The notes: a model not told the origin generated them from the sequence alone. 64,000 nucleotides of DNA from Saccharofermentans sp. (GCA_024685385.1 JAIKVV010000079.1:62001-126000), one strand, 5' to 3'. Counted from the stretch's first letter, positions 35,101-44,187 are shown. A program made the numbers and translations.

Positions 35101-35345
35101 ATCTCGAGGTGGTTACCTCCAAGTTGAACCTACATGACGTAATATGGATCCTAATCAGCGCGTAACAAATCATGCCTCCTCTGAGTGGACGATTGACGAC
35201 GGGCGAGCGGGAACCGCCCTGGATGAGACGGGGTGTCAAGAGGAGTGGCCATTTCGAGTGTTTACGACTTGGCGATCATCAAGATCGCAAGGTCGTAAAG
35301 ATCATTTTGTTTAGGAATGATCCCGTTGGCCGTTTTTACGGGCAT
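35101..35345 (+). ncRNA. Structured non-coding RNA between comFC and cysS, candidate raiA RNA
   Basis: The 362-nt space between comFC and cysS has no supportable ORF but is densely foldable. A small hairpin GAGGT/ACCTC (35106-35119) comes first. A long arm follows: CTCCTCT (35176-35182) with AGAGGAG (35239-35245), TTGAC (35193-35197) with GTCAA (35235-35239), and GGGCG/CGCCC inside. A perfect TTTACGAC (35261-35268)/GTCGTAAA (35292-35299) stem encloses GCGATC/GATCGC. Last come GATCATT/AATGATC (35300-35322) and CCCGT/ACGGG. It has its own promoter. It lacks the T-box motif expected of a cysS leader. Position after comFC is where raiA RNAs are often found in Bacillota, so that class is my best guess. 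The 3' end is approximate. Confidence 0.6.
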
Positions 35346-35401
35346 ACGGGGTTATTTCTTGTTAATAAACCGGCATTGTCCGGATAGAAGGAGGACGGCA
35401 G

Positions 35402-36817
35402 ATGAAGCTGTATAACACATTGACCCGAACCAAGCAGGAGTTTGTCCCGATAGAGGAGGGACACGTTAAGATGTACGCCTGTGGTCCGACAGTCTACGAT
35501 TATTTCCATGTAGGCAATGCCAGACCCTTCGTAACATTTGATACTCTTGCAAGATATCTTGAGTACAGGGGATATGATGTTGAATTCTGTCAGAACTTCA
35601 CCGACATTGACGACAAGATGATCAACCGTGCTAATAAAGAAGGCATCACCGTTGCTCAGCTGGCAGACAGGTTCATAACAGAATACTATGTTGATGCCGA
35701 CGGACTTAATATCAAGAGACATACATATCAGCCGAGAGCAACTGAGACGATGGATGCGATCATCGATCTCATCAAATCCCTTGAAGAAAAGGGCTTCGTC
35801 TATGTAATACCTGATGACGGCGTATATTTCGATGTATCCCGCGATGATAAATACGGCAAACTTTCCCACTATAAGCTTGAAGATCTTCAGGCAGGCGCAG
35901 GTGAAAGAGTAACCTCTTTTGAGGGCAAGAGAAATCCCGGAGATTTTGCTGTCTGGAAGTTCAAGAAAGAGGGAGAACCCTTCTGGGATTCCCCCTGGGG
36001 TGAAGGACGCCCCGGCTGGCATATCGAATGCTCTGCCATGAACAGGAAGTTCCTGGGCGAGACGATCGATATCCACGGAGGCGGATGCGATCTCATATTC
36101 CCTCACCACGAGAACGAGATCGCGCAGAGTGAATGCGCAAACGGAAAGCCTTTTGCCAACTATTGGGTACATAATGCTTTCGTTAACATCGACGGTGAGA
36201 AGATGAGCAAATCCCTGGGTAATTTCTTTACCATCAGGGATATAGTCAAGCATTTCCCTTATGAAGTCATCAGATTCTTTATCCTTTCCGGTCACTACCG
36301 TAAGCCCATCGATTTTTCTGATGAACTCCTTACGGCATCACAGACCGGCCTTAAGAGGATCGAGACCTGCTTCAAGGCTGCATCTGATGTTAAGGAGGGT
36401 CCTGTCCATAAGGCAAAGTCAGAAGGATCGGATGCAGATAAAGCCGTATTGGCTGCTTCAGAGACTGCAAGATCCGAATTCATCAGACACATGGATGATG
36501 ATCTTAATACGGCTGATGCAATTACGGACATCTTTAACCTCGTGACGGCTTTGAATACCGCTCTTGCTTCCGATGAAACTTCTGTTGAGGCAATTACGGC
36601 TGCAAAGGATACACTTGCTGAGCTCCTTGATGTTCTGGGAGTCAAGTTCCCGGAAGAAAAGTCCGTTCCCGATGAGATATTAAAGCTCGTTGAAGAGCGC
36701 GCACAGGCTAAGAAAGACAAGAATTATGCCGAAGCTGACAGGATCAGGGATCTTATCCAGTCCAAGGGTTACAGCGTTAAGGATACACCGGAAGGCCCTA
36801 AGGTGGAGGCTTTATGA
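35402..36817 (+). CDS. cysS: Cysteinyl-tRNA synthetase
   Basis: The 471-residue class I aminoacyl-tRNA synthetase has CGPTVYD with the zinc Cys, the HIGH-equivalent HVGNARP, GWHIECSAM, HHENEIAQSE and KMSKSLGN. A C-terminal anticodon-binding part has AKKDKNYAEADRIRD. GAAGGAGGA precedes the ATG. Its stop overlaps the start of the mini-RNase III gene, and rlmB overlaps in turn, the usual Bacillota order. It attaches cysteine to its tRNA. Confidence 0.96.
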   Translation: MKLYNTLTRTKQEFVPIEEGHVKMYACGPTVYDYFHVGNARPFVTFDTLARYLEYRGYDVEFCQNFTDIDDKMINRANKEGITVAQLADRFITEYYVDADGLNIKRHTYQPRATETMDAIIDLIKSLEEKGFVYVIPDDGVYFDVSRDDKYGKLSHYKLEDLQAGAGERVTSFEGKRNPGDFAVWKFKKEGEPFWDSPWGEGRPGWHIECSAMNRKFLGETIDIHGGGCDLIFPHHENEIAQSECANGKPFANYWVHNAFVNIDGEKMSKSLGNFFTIRDIVKHFPYEVIRFFILSGHYRKPIDFSDELLTASQTGLKRIETCFKAASDVKEGPVHKAKSEGSDADKAVLAASETARSEFIRHMDDDLNTADAITDIFNLVTALNTALASDETSVEAITAAKDTLAELLDVLGVKFPEEKSVPDEILKLVEERAQAKKDKNYAEADRIRDLIQSKGYSVKDTPEGPKVEAL

Positions 36818-37224
36818 TAAAACCCTTTATAGCCGAGAACCTGAAGGAAGTACAGCCGGCCGTTCTGGCTTATATCGGTGATTCCGTTTTCGAACTGTAT
36901 GCCCGCTGCCATGTTGCGGCATATCATGCCGGAACCAGCCAGAAGATGCATAAGCTTACGGTCGAGTATGTTAATGCCAAATCCCAGGCTAAGGCCATGC
37001 TCGCTCTGAAGGACGAGCTTACGGAAGAAGAGGAGTCTTATTACAAGAGAGGAAGAAATTCCAATCCTCATTCGGTGTCAAAGAATTCCGATATCGCGGA
37101 TTATATGAACGCCACCGGATTCGAGGCTCTGATGGGATTTCTTTTCCTTGACAATCAGACTGAGAGGATGGAATATTTGTTATATAAATCCTTTGATATC
37201 ATAGATGACAAGGTGGAGCAATGA
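36814..37224 (+). CDS. mrnC: Mini-ribonuclease III
   Basis: The 136-residue RNase III-like protein is without a dsRNA-binding domain. The catalytic core is visible as LAYIGDSVFELYARC (acidic residues for metal) and the second acidic patch YMNATGFEALMGFLFL. In relatives it trims the ends of 23S rRNA. It overlaps cysS by 4 bp, with GGTGGAGG just upstream, and rlmB by 4 bp. Confidence 0.93.
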   Translation: MIKPFIAENLKEVQPAVLAYIGDSVFELYARCHVAAYHAGTSQKMHKLTVEYVNAKSQAKAMLALKDELTEEEESYYKRGRNSNPHSVSKNSDIADYMNATGFEALMGFLFLDNQTERMEYLLYKSFDIIDDKVEQ

Positions 37225-38006
37225 ACGACGCAAACCGGGATCAGCCGAGGTATGATCATATTGAAGGAAGAAACGCAGTCTACGAGGCGCTTGCTGCAGG
37301 TCGCCCGATCAACAAGATCTGGGCCCTGTCCCCGGAAGGCGGGAAGAAACCTGACCCCGCTCTGCTCAAGATATTGAAACTTGCTGATGAACAGGGCGTC
37401 CCCGTTACAAGAGTTCCCAGGAATACTCTTGATAAGATGAGCGAAGACAGGCGCCATCAGGGAGTCATTGCCCAGGCAGCCGCGCATGAATATTCGGATC
37501 TTGATGAAGTAATAGCTAAAGTAAGATCTGAGGGAAGGGATCCTTTCATCGTTATCTGCGATGAACTCAAGGACTCGTATAATCTCGGGTCCATCTTAAG
37601 GATCTCTGATGCGGCAGGCGTTGACGCAGTCGTTATCCCCGAGAGAAGATCCGTTGCCGTTGATTCCAATGTCGCCAAAGCTTCGGCAGGCGCCGTTGAA
37701 TATGTCCCGGTATGCAGGGTTACTAATATCGCAAATACCATAAGGGACCTTAAGAAAGACGGCTTCTGGATCGCAGGCTGTGACATGAACGGAGATACCA
37801 CATACGATAAAGCCGATTATGCGGGATCTTTTGCAGTGGTAATAGGCAGTGAAGGATCAGGTATCAGGGACGGTGTCGTAAAGAGTTGTGATTTCATGAT
37901 ATCGATCCCGATGACAGGGCATGTAAACAGCCTTAATGCAGCCGTTGCGGCAGGGATCGTGATCTTTGAAGCTGCCAGGATGAGAAGGGAGGGCAAGAGG
38001 ACTTGA
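37221..38006 (+). CDS. rlmB: 23S rRNA 2'-O-methyltransferase, RlmB/SpoU family
   Basis: The 261-residue protein starts by ATGA overlap with mrnC. An N-terminal substrate-binding domain opens with IEGRNAVYEAL (about 14-24). A SpoU trefoil-knot domain follows (about 110-258) with the three motifs LKDSYNLGSILRISDAAG, VVIGSEGSGI and SIPMTGHVNSLNAAVAA. It methylates ribose of a 23S rRNA guanosine using S-adenosylmethionine. The exact target is inferred. Confidence 0.93.
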   Translation: MNDANRDQPRYDHIEGRNAVYEALAAGRPINKIWALSPEGGKKPDPALLKILKLADEQGVPVTRVPRNTLDKMSEDRRHQGVIAQAAAHEYSDLDEVIAKVRSEGRDPFIVICDELKDSYNLGSILRISDAAGVDAVVIPERRSVAVDSNVAKASAGAVEYVPVCRVTNIANTIRDLKKDGFWIAGCDMNGDTTYDKADYAGSFAVVIGSEGSGIRDGVVKSCDFMISIPMTGHVNSLNAAVAAGIVIFEAARMRREGKRT

Positions 38007-39250
38007 CCCGCGCGCGTAAGTCAATTGCGGTCATTATCACGGCGATGATCACATCGCTTATGCTGACCTCGTGCTCTTTTGTCAAGATCCTTAACAACGG
38101 ACAACCTCTCGAGCAGTCGATATCCGAACATGAATTGGCAAGGCTTTTGACTTTTTCGATAAAAAAACCGGGTAACGTTGCGTCTTATTTTTCTTCCATT
38201 CCGGCATCCCAGCTTGATTCCGTTTCCTATTCGACTTTTGCGGAATATACGACCATCCTCAGGAATATGTCAAAGGGCAGGGGAGACATAACTGCTTTCA
38301 GGATCCTCGGCGATAAAGACAGGAACAAGATCGTGGATGAAGTATCGAAAAACTCCGGTATCGATGTTAATGAAGTATATCCGGATGAAGATATAGTCGA
38401 GATCATTTATGATGATGACAGTGAGCAGAATGTGTACTTCCCCTTGAAGAGAGGTGAGAATGCGTCTCTTGACGGCAAGGCCATGGCTGATACTATCGCC
38501 TCATATAATTACATATTCCACTACATGAACATGGTTTATCACTCCAACTCAAAGGCCTTGGTATCGATCCTGGAACCTGTCTATTCCGATGATATCTATA
38601 TCGATTCGGTTATCAGGAACAAAGCGGATCACATCATCGATTACTATTCGGAATATGTGACAAGCGGATATGACGACATCAAAGTTTCTTTTGTCAGCCC
38701 CTGTCTTCTCAAGATCTCACTTCCGAAAGTCGATAACGGCAAAGGAAAGAAATATTCCAAAGAAGTCAGCATCATCAACAGGAACGGTGAATTTCTGATC
38801 GAAGATAAGATGCCCGTTAATCCCACAAATGAAAAGCTGTACCTTTATAAGGGCGATAAAAAGACAGTGACCGCAGGGGATGTCTTAAGCCCGGATGATG
38901 TCAGAAGCCGTCTCGGCGAGCCTTTGTTCACTGTAAGCCGCCCCAACGAAAAGACGGGCATGGACAGGATCGTCATGTGTTATAACGGCATGGATCTTGC
39001 ATTTGAAGCAGCATATGACGAGAGCGGAAACTGGACGGGAAGCTTGTATTCCATCCGGATATTCGGTCAGGGAGACTATAAGGTCGATAACGGAGCTTCC
39101 GTAGGCATGAATATATCTGAACTGATGGTCATTTATCCTTTCATAGATGATTATGATTATATGATCGAATATGAAGACGAAAACGGAAAGAGATCTGTTT
39201 CTTTCGAAAGAGATGATTTCGGAAATATCGTCAGCATCATAATGAAGTGA
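38003..39250 (+). CDS. Lipoprotein of unknown function, TTG start
   Basis: The 415-residue protein has a lipoprotein signal (TRARKS, hydrophobic core, lipobox LTSC with Cys at about 24). The basic N-terminus needed for export is present only if translation starts at the TTG at 38003, which overlaps the rlmB stop (TTGA). The mature part is an acidic, Tyr/Asp-rich domain with no motif I recognise. The last third contains SRLGEPLF, reminiscent of small SmpA/BLIP-like folds. Its 3' end overlaps the convergent phosphatase by 14 bp. Confidence 0.7.
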   Translation: MTRARKSIAVIITAMITSLMLTSCSFVKILNNGQPLEQSISEHELARLLTFSIKKPGNVASYFSSIPASQLDSVSYSTFAEYTTILRNMSKGRGDITAFRILGDKDRNKIVDEVSKNSGIDVNEVYPDEDIVEIIYDDDSEQNVYFPLKRGENASLDGKAMADTIASYNYIFHYMNMVYHSNSKALVSILEPVYSDDIYIDSVIRNKADHIIDYYSEYVTSGYDDIKVSFVSPCLLKISLPKVDNGKGKKYSKEVSIINRNGEFLIEDKMPVNPTNEKLYLYKGDKKTVTAGDVLSPDDVRSRLGEPLFTVSRPNEKTGMDRIVMCYNGMDLAFEAAYDESGNWTGSLYSIRIFGQGDYKVDNGASVGMNISELMVIYPFIDDYDYMIEYEDENGKRSVSFERDDFGNIVSIIMK

Positions 39251-39995
39251 CGCCTGTTCCCAGGCACTTTGATCTGAGTTCCCCGATCTCTTTGTCGGTC
39301 ATTCCCGCAGAGCGCAGATATACTGTAATATCTCCGTTAAAAGCTTTATCTATATGATCAAGGAATGTTTCCATGTTCGATGCGTCCGAGCGCAGAGCAT
39401 GCTTCATGATGTCAGGTGCTTTTGCTATGAGGGGATCCACAACAGGTCTTATATAGTCGTAGGAAACTTTATAGTTTAATATGATGTTCTCGCGGCTCGC
39501 TCCGGCCAGAAGGTAGAGTATTGCCGTTATGACACCTGTCCTGTCTTTCCCGTGCGCACAGTGGAACATGGTAATGCCCGGTGCATCCTTAAGGACCCGT
39601 AAGACTTCAACTATCTCTTTTGACAATTTATCGATCATGATTATGTAGAAGTCACCGAGAGTGTTGTCTTTAAGGAAGGCCATGGATCTGTCTTTGAAAT
39701 CCGCAGGATCACCCGAAAACAGAGGTATCGAATGGAAGTCGGTCACCCCGTCGTCCCTGAAAGGATTGCCGCATCGGCCGAGTTCCTGAATACTCCTGAA
39801 ATCGATAACGGTCGTAACCCCTTTTTCGCTTATCTGCCTAGCTTCTTCAACTGATATATTTGAAGGAGATGAAGATCTCCAGAAGATGCCTTTGGCGAAT
39901 GTCTTGCCGCCTGCAAGAGGCATGCCGCCGAGTTCCCTGAGATTTAAAAGAGACCAGTCTCTTATAAGCTGTTTTGCCGGATCATAATCTGTCAT
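39237..39995 (-). CDS. Tyrosine/serine protein phosphatase-like protein
   Basis: The 252-residue protein has the DSP/PTP active-site loop HCAHGKDRTG (Cys and Arg of Cx5R). It begins with NLRELGGMPLAGGK, typical of the Y_phosphatase3 group, and has RSSSPSNIS and DFRS motifs. It should be cytoplasmic. Relatives dephosphorylate tyrosine or phosphoinositides; the target is unknown. A GGGGG site precedes the ATG. It stands alone, tail-to-tail with the lipoprotein gene. Confidence 0.88.
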   Translation of the reverse strand: MTDYDPAKQLIRDWSLLNLRELGGMPLAGGKTFAKGIFWRSSSPSNISVEEARQISEKGVTTVIDFRSIQELGRCGNPFRDDGVTDFHSIPLFSGDPADFKDRSMAFLKDNTLGDFYIIMIDKLSKEIVEVLRVLKDAPGITMFHCAHGKDRTGVITAILYLLAGASRENIILNYKVSYDYIRPVVDPLIAKAPDIMKHALRSDASNMETFLDHIDKAFNGDITVYLRSAGMTDKEIGELRSKCLGTGVTSL

Positions 39996-40055
39996 ACAAT
40001 ACCCCCGTTTATGAAACGAAGATATATTAACATTAATAAAGTCCGTTGTTCAAGA

Positions 40056-40925
40056 TTAGGTAACATTGTACGTTCTGAACTTGCCCGGTGTCATGCCGGT
40101 CACATTCAGAAAGACCCTGTTAAATGTGGAAATGCTGTTGAATCCCGAAAGATAACATATCTCGGTTATGGAGTGATCATCAGATGTCATGAGAGATATG
40201 GCAAGGCTTACTTTGCATTTATTTACATATTCCGTATAACTGATCCCCAATACCTGTTTGAAGGTCCTGGAGAGGTAAGAAGAACAAAAGCCCACATGCA
40301 AAGCCGCATTTTCAAGAGACAGATCCTTTGTAAGGTTTTCCCTGACATATTCGCAGACCCTGTTGATCGCAAGTATCGCCGATGGACTTACGGATGTGGA
40401 ATCATCAGATGAGTATTTATCGTCTATGTAATCAGCGATCATCATAAAGGCCTCGCAAAGTATGGAGACAGCCTTGATCCCCTTGAATCTGACATTGCGG
40501 GAATTGAGAGCGCGGATTTCCTCAAATTTTGCTATAAGATTTGATGTGAGTTCAGTCTGATCAGAGTTCTTTAAAAGTGCTATATGACCGAATCTGCTTA
40601 GATAAGGAAGGAATTCTGCATGAGAAGACAGGATGTCGGTATCATACTGAAGCCCGAGGAGTTTTCCCTTGCAACCGTCAGGTATCTCATGTATCTGTTC
40701 GCTCGGTATGAAGATTATGTCACCGGGACAGATCTCGTATGTAATGTTTGCTGCGATGACTTTCGCGGGAATGGCGATGTCAGTCTCCGAGGGCAATATA
40801 TACAGTATTTCTCCCAATTTGTGCCAGTGCGCGATGAACTTGTCGGGACTCGAGAATGTGTGGATCCCGTTGGGAGAAATCTTCTCAAAAAGATAATGAT
40901 TGTCCTTAAATGTCTTCATATTCAT
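40056..40925 (-). CDS. AraC-family transcriptional regulator
   Basis: The 289-residue protein has an N-terminal cupin-like sensor (about 10-140, with HIPSEQIHEIPDG-like histidines). A C-terminal pair of helix-turn-helix motifs follows (about 195-285), with VGFCSSYLSRTFKQVLG and CYLSGFNSISTFNRVF, the AraC signature. It is divergent from the epimerase/SDR/alcohol dehydrogenase operon and is the likely regulator of it. No strong ribosome site is seen, and a start two codons later is possible. Confidence 0.9.
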   Translation of the reverse strand: MNMKTFKDNHYLFEKISPNGIHTFSSPDKFIAHWHKLGEILYILPSETDIAIPAKVIAANITYEICPGDIIFIPSEQIHEIPDGCKGKLLGLQYDTDILSSHAEFLPYLSRFGHIALLKNSDQTELTSNLIAKFEEIRALNSRNVRFKGIKAVSILCEAFMMIADYIDDKYSSDDSTSVSPSAILAINRVCEYVRENLTKDLSLENAALHVGFCSSYLSRTFKQVLGISYTEYVNKCKVSLAISLMTSDDHSITEICYLSGFNSISTFNRVFLNVTGMTPGKFRTYNVT

Positions 40926-41056
40926 ATTTTAAATCCGTCAAGTTGAATTATCAATGAAAAATGTCAAAAAATGATAGGTTGATGGCAATTTATTGTTGGA
41001 ATAAGCATTTGGCCGGGAATAATATGGACACATAAGACATATAAAGGGGGACTTCC

Positions 41057-42076
41057 ATGAAGATTCTGTTGATAGGCGGAACCGGCACGATAAGCATGGC
41101 GATCACAAACCTCCTCGCAGGGCGCGGGGAGGAAGTGATCCTTCTTAACAGAGGCACGAGGTCTGCCGAGATTCCTGAAGGCGTTAAGGTTATCAATTCC
41201 GACATTAGCAATGAGGAAGAGGTTTCCCGGATCTTGTCGGGAATGACTTTTGACTGTGTCGGCGAGTTTATTGGCTTCGTCCCTTCCCAGGTTGAAAGGG
41301 ATGTAAGGCTCTTTTCGGGCAAGACAAAGCAGTATATCTACATAAGTTCTGCATCGGCTTACCATAAACCTTGTTCATCATATCTGATCAATGAAGGCAC
41401 TTCTCTTGCAAACCCCTACTGGCAGTATTCCAGGGATAAGATAGCCTGTGAGGAGTATCTGATGGATAGATACCGCAAAGATTCTTTCCCTGTCACTATC
41501 GTAAGACCCAGTCATACCTACGATCAGCGTTCGGTACCTCTGGGTGTTCACGGAAATAAGGGCTCATGGCAGGTCATAAAGAGGATAATGGAAGGAAAGA
41601 AAGTCATCATTCACGGTGACGGTGAATCCCTTTGGACCATGACCCATAATTCCGATTTTGCAAAGGCTTACGCCGGATTGATCGGCAATCCTCATGCAAT
41701 AGGGGAAGCTTTCCAGATCACCAATGACGAGACTTTGACCTGGAATCAGATATATGAGACGATCGCTTCCGTTTTGGGTAAGCCCCTTAATGCAGTTCAT
41801 GTTTCAAGTGAGTTCCTTGCCTCGGTCAGCGGTTACGGTTATGAGGGCAGCCTTACGGGAGATAAGTCCTGTTCTGTCGTTTTCGATAACAGGAAGATCA
41901 AGAAGGCTGTTCCCGGTTTTATTCCGTCTGTAAGATTTGAGCAGGGCGTGCGGGAAACGATCGGATATATCCTGGAGCATCCCGAATATCAGATCGAAGA
42001 TCCCGAGTTCGATCAGTGGTGCGATAAGGTGATAGATGCTTTGGATAAGGCAAAGGAGATCATTAAGAATGGTTGA
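41057..42076 (+). CDS. NAD-dependent epimerase/dehydratase family protein
   Basis: The 339-residue extended SDR has the Rossmann motif GGTGTIS (about 7-13). Catalytic Ser and Tyr appear in YISSASAYHKP and QYSRDKIACE (YxxxK, as YSRDK). This atypical group acts on nucleotide sugars or related compounds; the substrate is not clear. GGGGG lies before the ATG. Its stop overlaps the start of the next SDR gene. First gene of the operon divergent from the AraC regulator. Confidence 0.85.
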   Translation: MKILLIGGTGTISMAITNLLAGRGEEVILLNRGTRSAEIPEGVKVINSDISNEEEVSRILSGMTFDCVGEFIGFVPSQVERDVRLFSGKTKQYIYISSASAYHKPCSSYLINEGTSLANPYWQYSRDKIACEEYLMDRYRKDSFPVTIVRPSHTYDQRSVPLGVHGNKGSWQVIKRIMEGKKVIIHGDGESLWTMTHNSDFAKAYAGLIGNPHAIGEAFQITNDETLTWNQIYETIASVLGKPLNAVHVSSEFLASVSGYGYEGSLTGDKSCSVVFDNRKIKKAVPGFIPSVRFEQGVRETIGYILEHPEYQIEDPEFDQWCDKVIDALDKAKEIIKNG

Positions 42077-42806
42077 TGTCAGGGGAAGATGGGCTTTCAT
42101 TACGGGAGCATCAAGAGGTTTGGGAAAACTCTCGGCAAGATTCCTGGCGGAGCGCGGCTGCAATCTGATAGTTCACGGCAGGAGACTTTCCCACCTTGAG
42201 CCTTTGGTCCTTGAACTTAAGAGTCTTGGCGTTGAGGTCTTGCCGGTTGAAGCCGAATTCACGGATCTTGATCAGGTCGAAAAGATGCTGAGAACGATCG
42301 ATTCTTTACTCGTTAATGTTGATATCGTGCTTAACAATGCTGGATTCCAGATCGCTTACCGTGAGGACTATTACAAGACTCCGGCTGATGATTTTACGGT
42401 CAGTTTTCTTGTCAATACGACCGCCCCCATGATGATCTGCTATCACTTTTTGCCCCTGATGGAAAAAAGGGGATTCGGACGGATCGTAAATACGACAAGC
42501 GGCATAGACAAGGAGCCGGAGCAGGCAGGATACTCTGCCGCGAAAGCTGCTTTGGATAAGGTTACGAGAGACCTGGGTTCCAAACTGGAAGGTTCGGATG
42601 TAATGATCAATCTGACTGATCCCGGTTGGTGCAGGACCGATCTTGGAGGCCCCAATGCTCCAAACAGCCCGGAAAGCGCCATACCCGGCGTTGTCCTCGG
42701 AGCTTTTCTGGACGACAAGCATTCCGGGAGGATCATCAGGGCTCAGGAATATAAAGGAATGACAATAGAAGAAGCCGTTAAGGCAGCGGAGGAAAAGTAT
42801 GGATAA
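42069..42806 (+). CDS. Short-chain dehydrogenase/reductase
   Basis: The 245-residue classical SDR has TGASRGLG cofactor loop, NNAG, Ser in VNTTSGID and the YSAAK catalytic pair. ATG at 42069 is preferred because AAGGAG lies upstream; a longer frame from 42036 adds an unlikely Arg-rich leader. It overlaps the genes on both sides by 8 bp. Substrate unknown; context suggests an alcohol or sugar derivative. Confidence 0.88.
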   Translation: MVDVRGRWAFITGASRGLGKLSARFLAERGCNLIVHGRRLSHLEPLVLELKSLGVEVLPVEAEFTDLDQVEKMLRTIDSLLVNVDIVLNNAGFQIAYREDYYKTPADDFTVSFLVNTTAPMMICYHFLPLMEKRGFGRIVNTTSGIDKEPEQAGYSAAKAALDKVTRDLGSKLEGSDVMINLTDPGWCRTDLGGPNAPNSPESAIPGVVLGAFLDDKHSGRIIRAQEYKGMTIEEAVKAAEEKYG

Positions 42807-43974
42807 TTTCACATTTTACAGCCCCACGTATTTCGCATTCGGAAAAGACAGCGAGTGCAAGGCAGGCGAACTGGTAAGAAGATTCGGAGGATCCAAGGTT
42901 CTTCTCCACTATGGAGGATCTTCTGCAAAGAAGTCAGGCCTCATTGACAGGATCAAAGAGAGCCTGGCAAAAGAAGAAATCGGCTGCATCGAGCTTGGAG
43001 GCGTAAAGCCCAATCCTAGGAGCGGTCTTGTTTATGAAGGGATCGACATCGTAAGAAGAGAAGGCGTCGATTTCATACTTGCGGCAGGCGGCGGAAGCTC
43101 GATCGATTCGGCTAAGGCCATCGCTGCGGGAGCCATGTATGACGGTGATTTTTGGGACCTTTACAGCGGCACTCCCATCAGGATGGCTCTTCCCGTCGGA
43201 ACAGTGCTTACCATAGCCGCTGCAGGCAGCGAAGGCTCCGGTGATTCGGTCATTACAAAGGAAGAGGGCATGCTGAAGAGAGGCACGGGATCGGATCTTA
43301 TCAGACCTAAGTTTTCCATCCTGAATCCCGCTCTTACACAGACTCTGCCCGCATATCAGACCGCCTGCGGAATAACCGACATCATGGCGCACCTTCTCGA
43401 AAGGTATCTTACAAATACCAAAGATGTCGTTACCACTGACCGCATGATCGAGGGCTTGCTCCTTGCGATGATCGAGGAGTCCCCGAAAGTGATAGCCGAC
43501 CCCGATGATTACGAAGCAAGAGCCAACATAATGTGGGCAGGCATGATGGCACACAACAATTCCTGCGGTGTCGGAAGATCCCAGGACTGGATCAGCCATG
43601 ACATAGAACACGAGCTGTCTGCTCTTTATGACTGTGCGCACGGCGCAGGTCTCGCGGTTACCTTCCCTGCATATCTGAGTTATGTCTATAAGCACGATAT
43701 GGGAAGACTCGTGCAGTGGGCAACGAGGGTATGGGGTGTTGAAGAAAGCAAAGAAGATCCCGAATCCGTAATCCTGGAAGGAATTGCCCGTTATAAGGCC
43801 TTCCTCAGGAGCATAGGCATGCCTCAGACGCTTGCCGAGCTCGGCGGATCTGCGGACGATGTAGATACGCTGGCCCATACGGCCTGCTACGGAAACGGCA
43901 GAGACGGAAAACTTCGCGGCTTTGTCGAATTGAATGAGGACGACATCAAACAGATCTACCGTTTGATGATCTGA
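42799..43974 (+). CDS. Iron-containing alcohol dehydrogenase
   Basis: The 391-residue group III alcohol dehydrogenase has NAD(P)-binding GGGSSIDSAKA. Metal ligands are visible as DIMAHLLERY and DCAHGAGLA, and a further His lies in DIEHELSALYDC. It resembles the BDH/YqhD NADPH-dependent aldehyde reductase branch. It probably removes reactive aldehydes or makes an alcohol. It overlaps the SDR by 8 bp and ends the operon at a strong terminator. Confidence 0.92.
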   Translation: MDNFTFYSPTYFAFGKDSECKAGELVRRFGGSKVLLHYGGSSAKKSGLIDRIKESLAKEEIGCIELGGVKPNPRSGLVYEGIDIVRREGVDFILAAGGGSSIDSAKAIAAGAMYDGDFWDLYSGTPIRMALPVGTVLTIAAAGSEGSGDSVITKEEGMLKRGTGSDLIRPKFSILNPALTQTLPAYQTACGITDIMAHLLERYLTNTKDVVTTDRMIEGLLLAMIEESPKVIADPDDYEARANIMWAGMMAHNNSCGVGRSQDWISHDIEHELSALYDCAHGAGLAVTFPAYLSYVYKHDMGRLVQWATRVWGVEESKEDPESVILEGIARYKAFLRSIGMPQTLAELGGSADDVDTLAHTACYGNGRDGKLRGFVELNEDDIKQIYRLMI

Positions 43975-43990
43975 TACAGTCTGTCCGGAG

Positions 43991-44035
43991 ACCGCCCCGG
44001 TGGAAGTCCCCCTACTTCGACCGGGGCGGTTTTTA
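43991..44035 (+). terminator. Terminator after the alcohol dehydrogenase operon
   Basis: ACCGCCCCGG (43991-44000) pairs with CCGGGGCGGT (44021-44030), extended inward by GAAGT/ACTTC past one mismatch, then five Ts including the last stem base. Confidence 0.92.
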
Positions 44036-44052
44036 TCTTCTGTAGGATGTTA

Positions 44053-44081
44053 TTGACAATTCAGGCATTAAGGATTAATAT
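44053..44081 (+). promoter_or_regulatory. Promoter of tRNA-Arg
   Basis: A consensus TTGACA (44053-44058) and TAATAT (44076-44081) are 17 nt apart, 26 nt before the tRNA. Confidence 0.8.
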
Positions 44082-44107
44082 ATTCGCGCATCGGTTCCGA
44101 TGAACAT

Positions 44108-44184
44108 GCGCCTGTAGCTCAATTGGATAGAGTGTCTGACTACGGATCAGAAGGTTGTGGATTCGATCTCTGCCAGGCGCGCCA
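44108..44184 (+). tRNA. tRNA-Arg, anticodon ACG
   Basis: The 77-nt cloverleaf has acceptor stem GCGCCTG with CAGGCGC, an anticodon loop CTACGGA giving ACG (read as ICG for CGN codons), discriminator G and an encoded CCA. A terminator hairpin starts 4 nt later, so it is a single-tRNA unit. Confidence 0.95.
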
Positions 44185-44187
44185 GAC

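Noticed and set aside
35172..35387. Open frame of 71 codons inside the comFC-cysS RNA
   Set aside because: It is Arg/Gly-rich with no ribosome site and covers strongly base-paired DNA; it looks like chance.
35101..35400. T-box riboswitch controlling cysS
   Set aside because: No AGGGTGGNACCGCG motif and no clear terminator/antiterminator pair before cysS; the stretch GAGCGGGAACCGCCC is a local hairpin instead.
42934..43878. 314-codon minus-strand frame inside the iron alcohol dehydrogenase
   Set aside because: It is antisense to a well-supported enzyme and has no recognisable domain.
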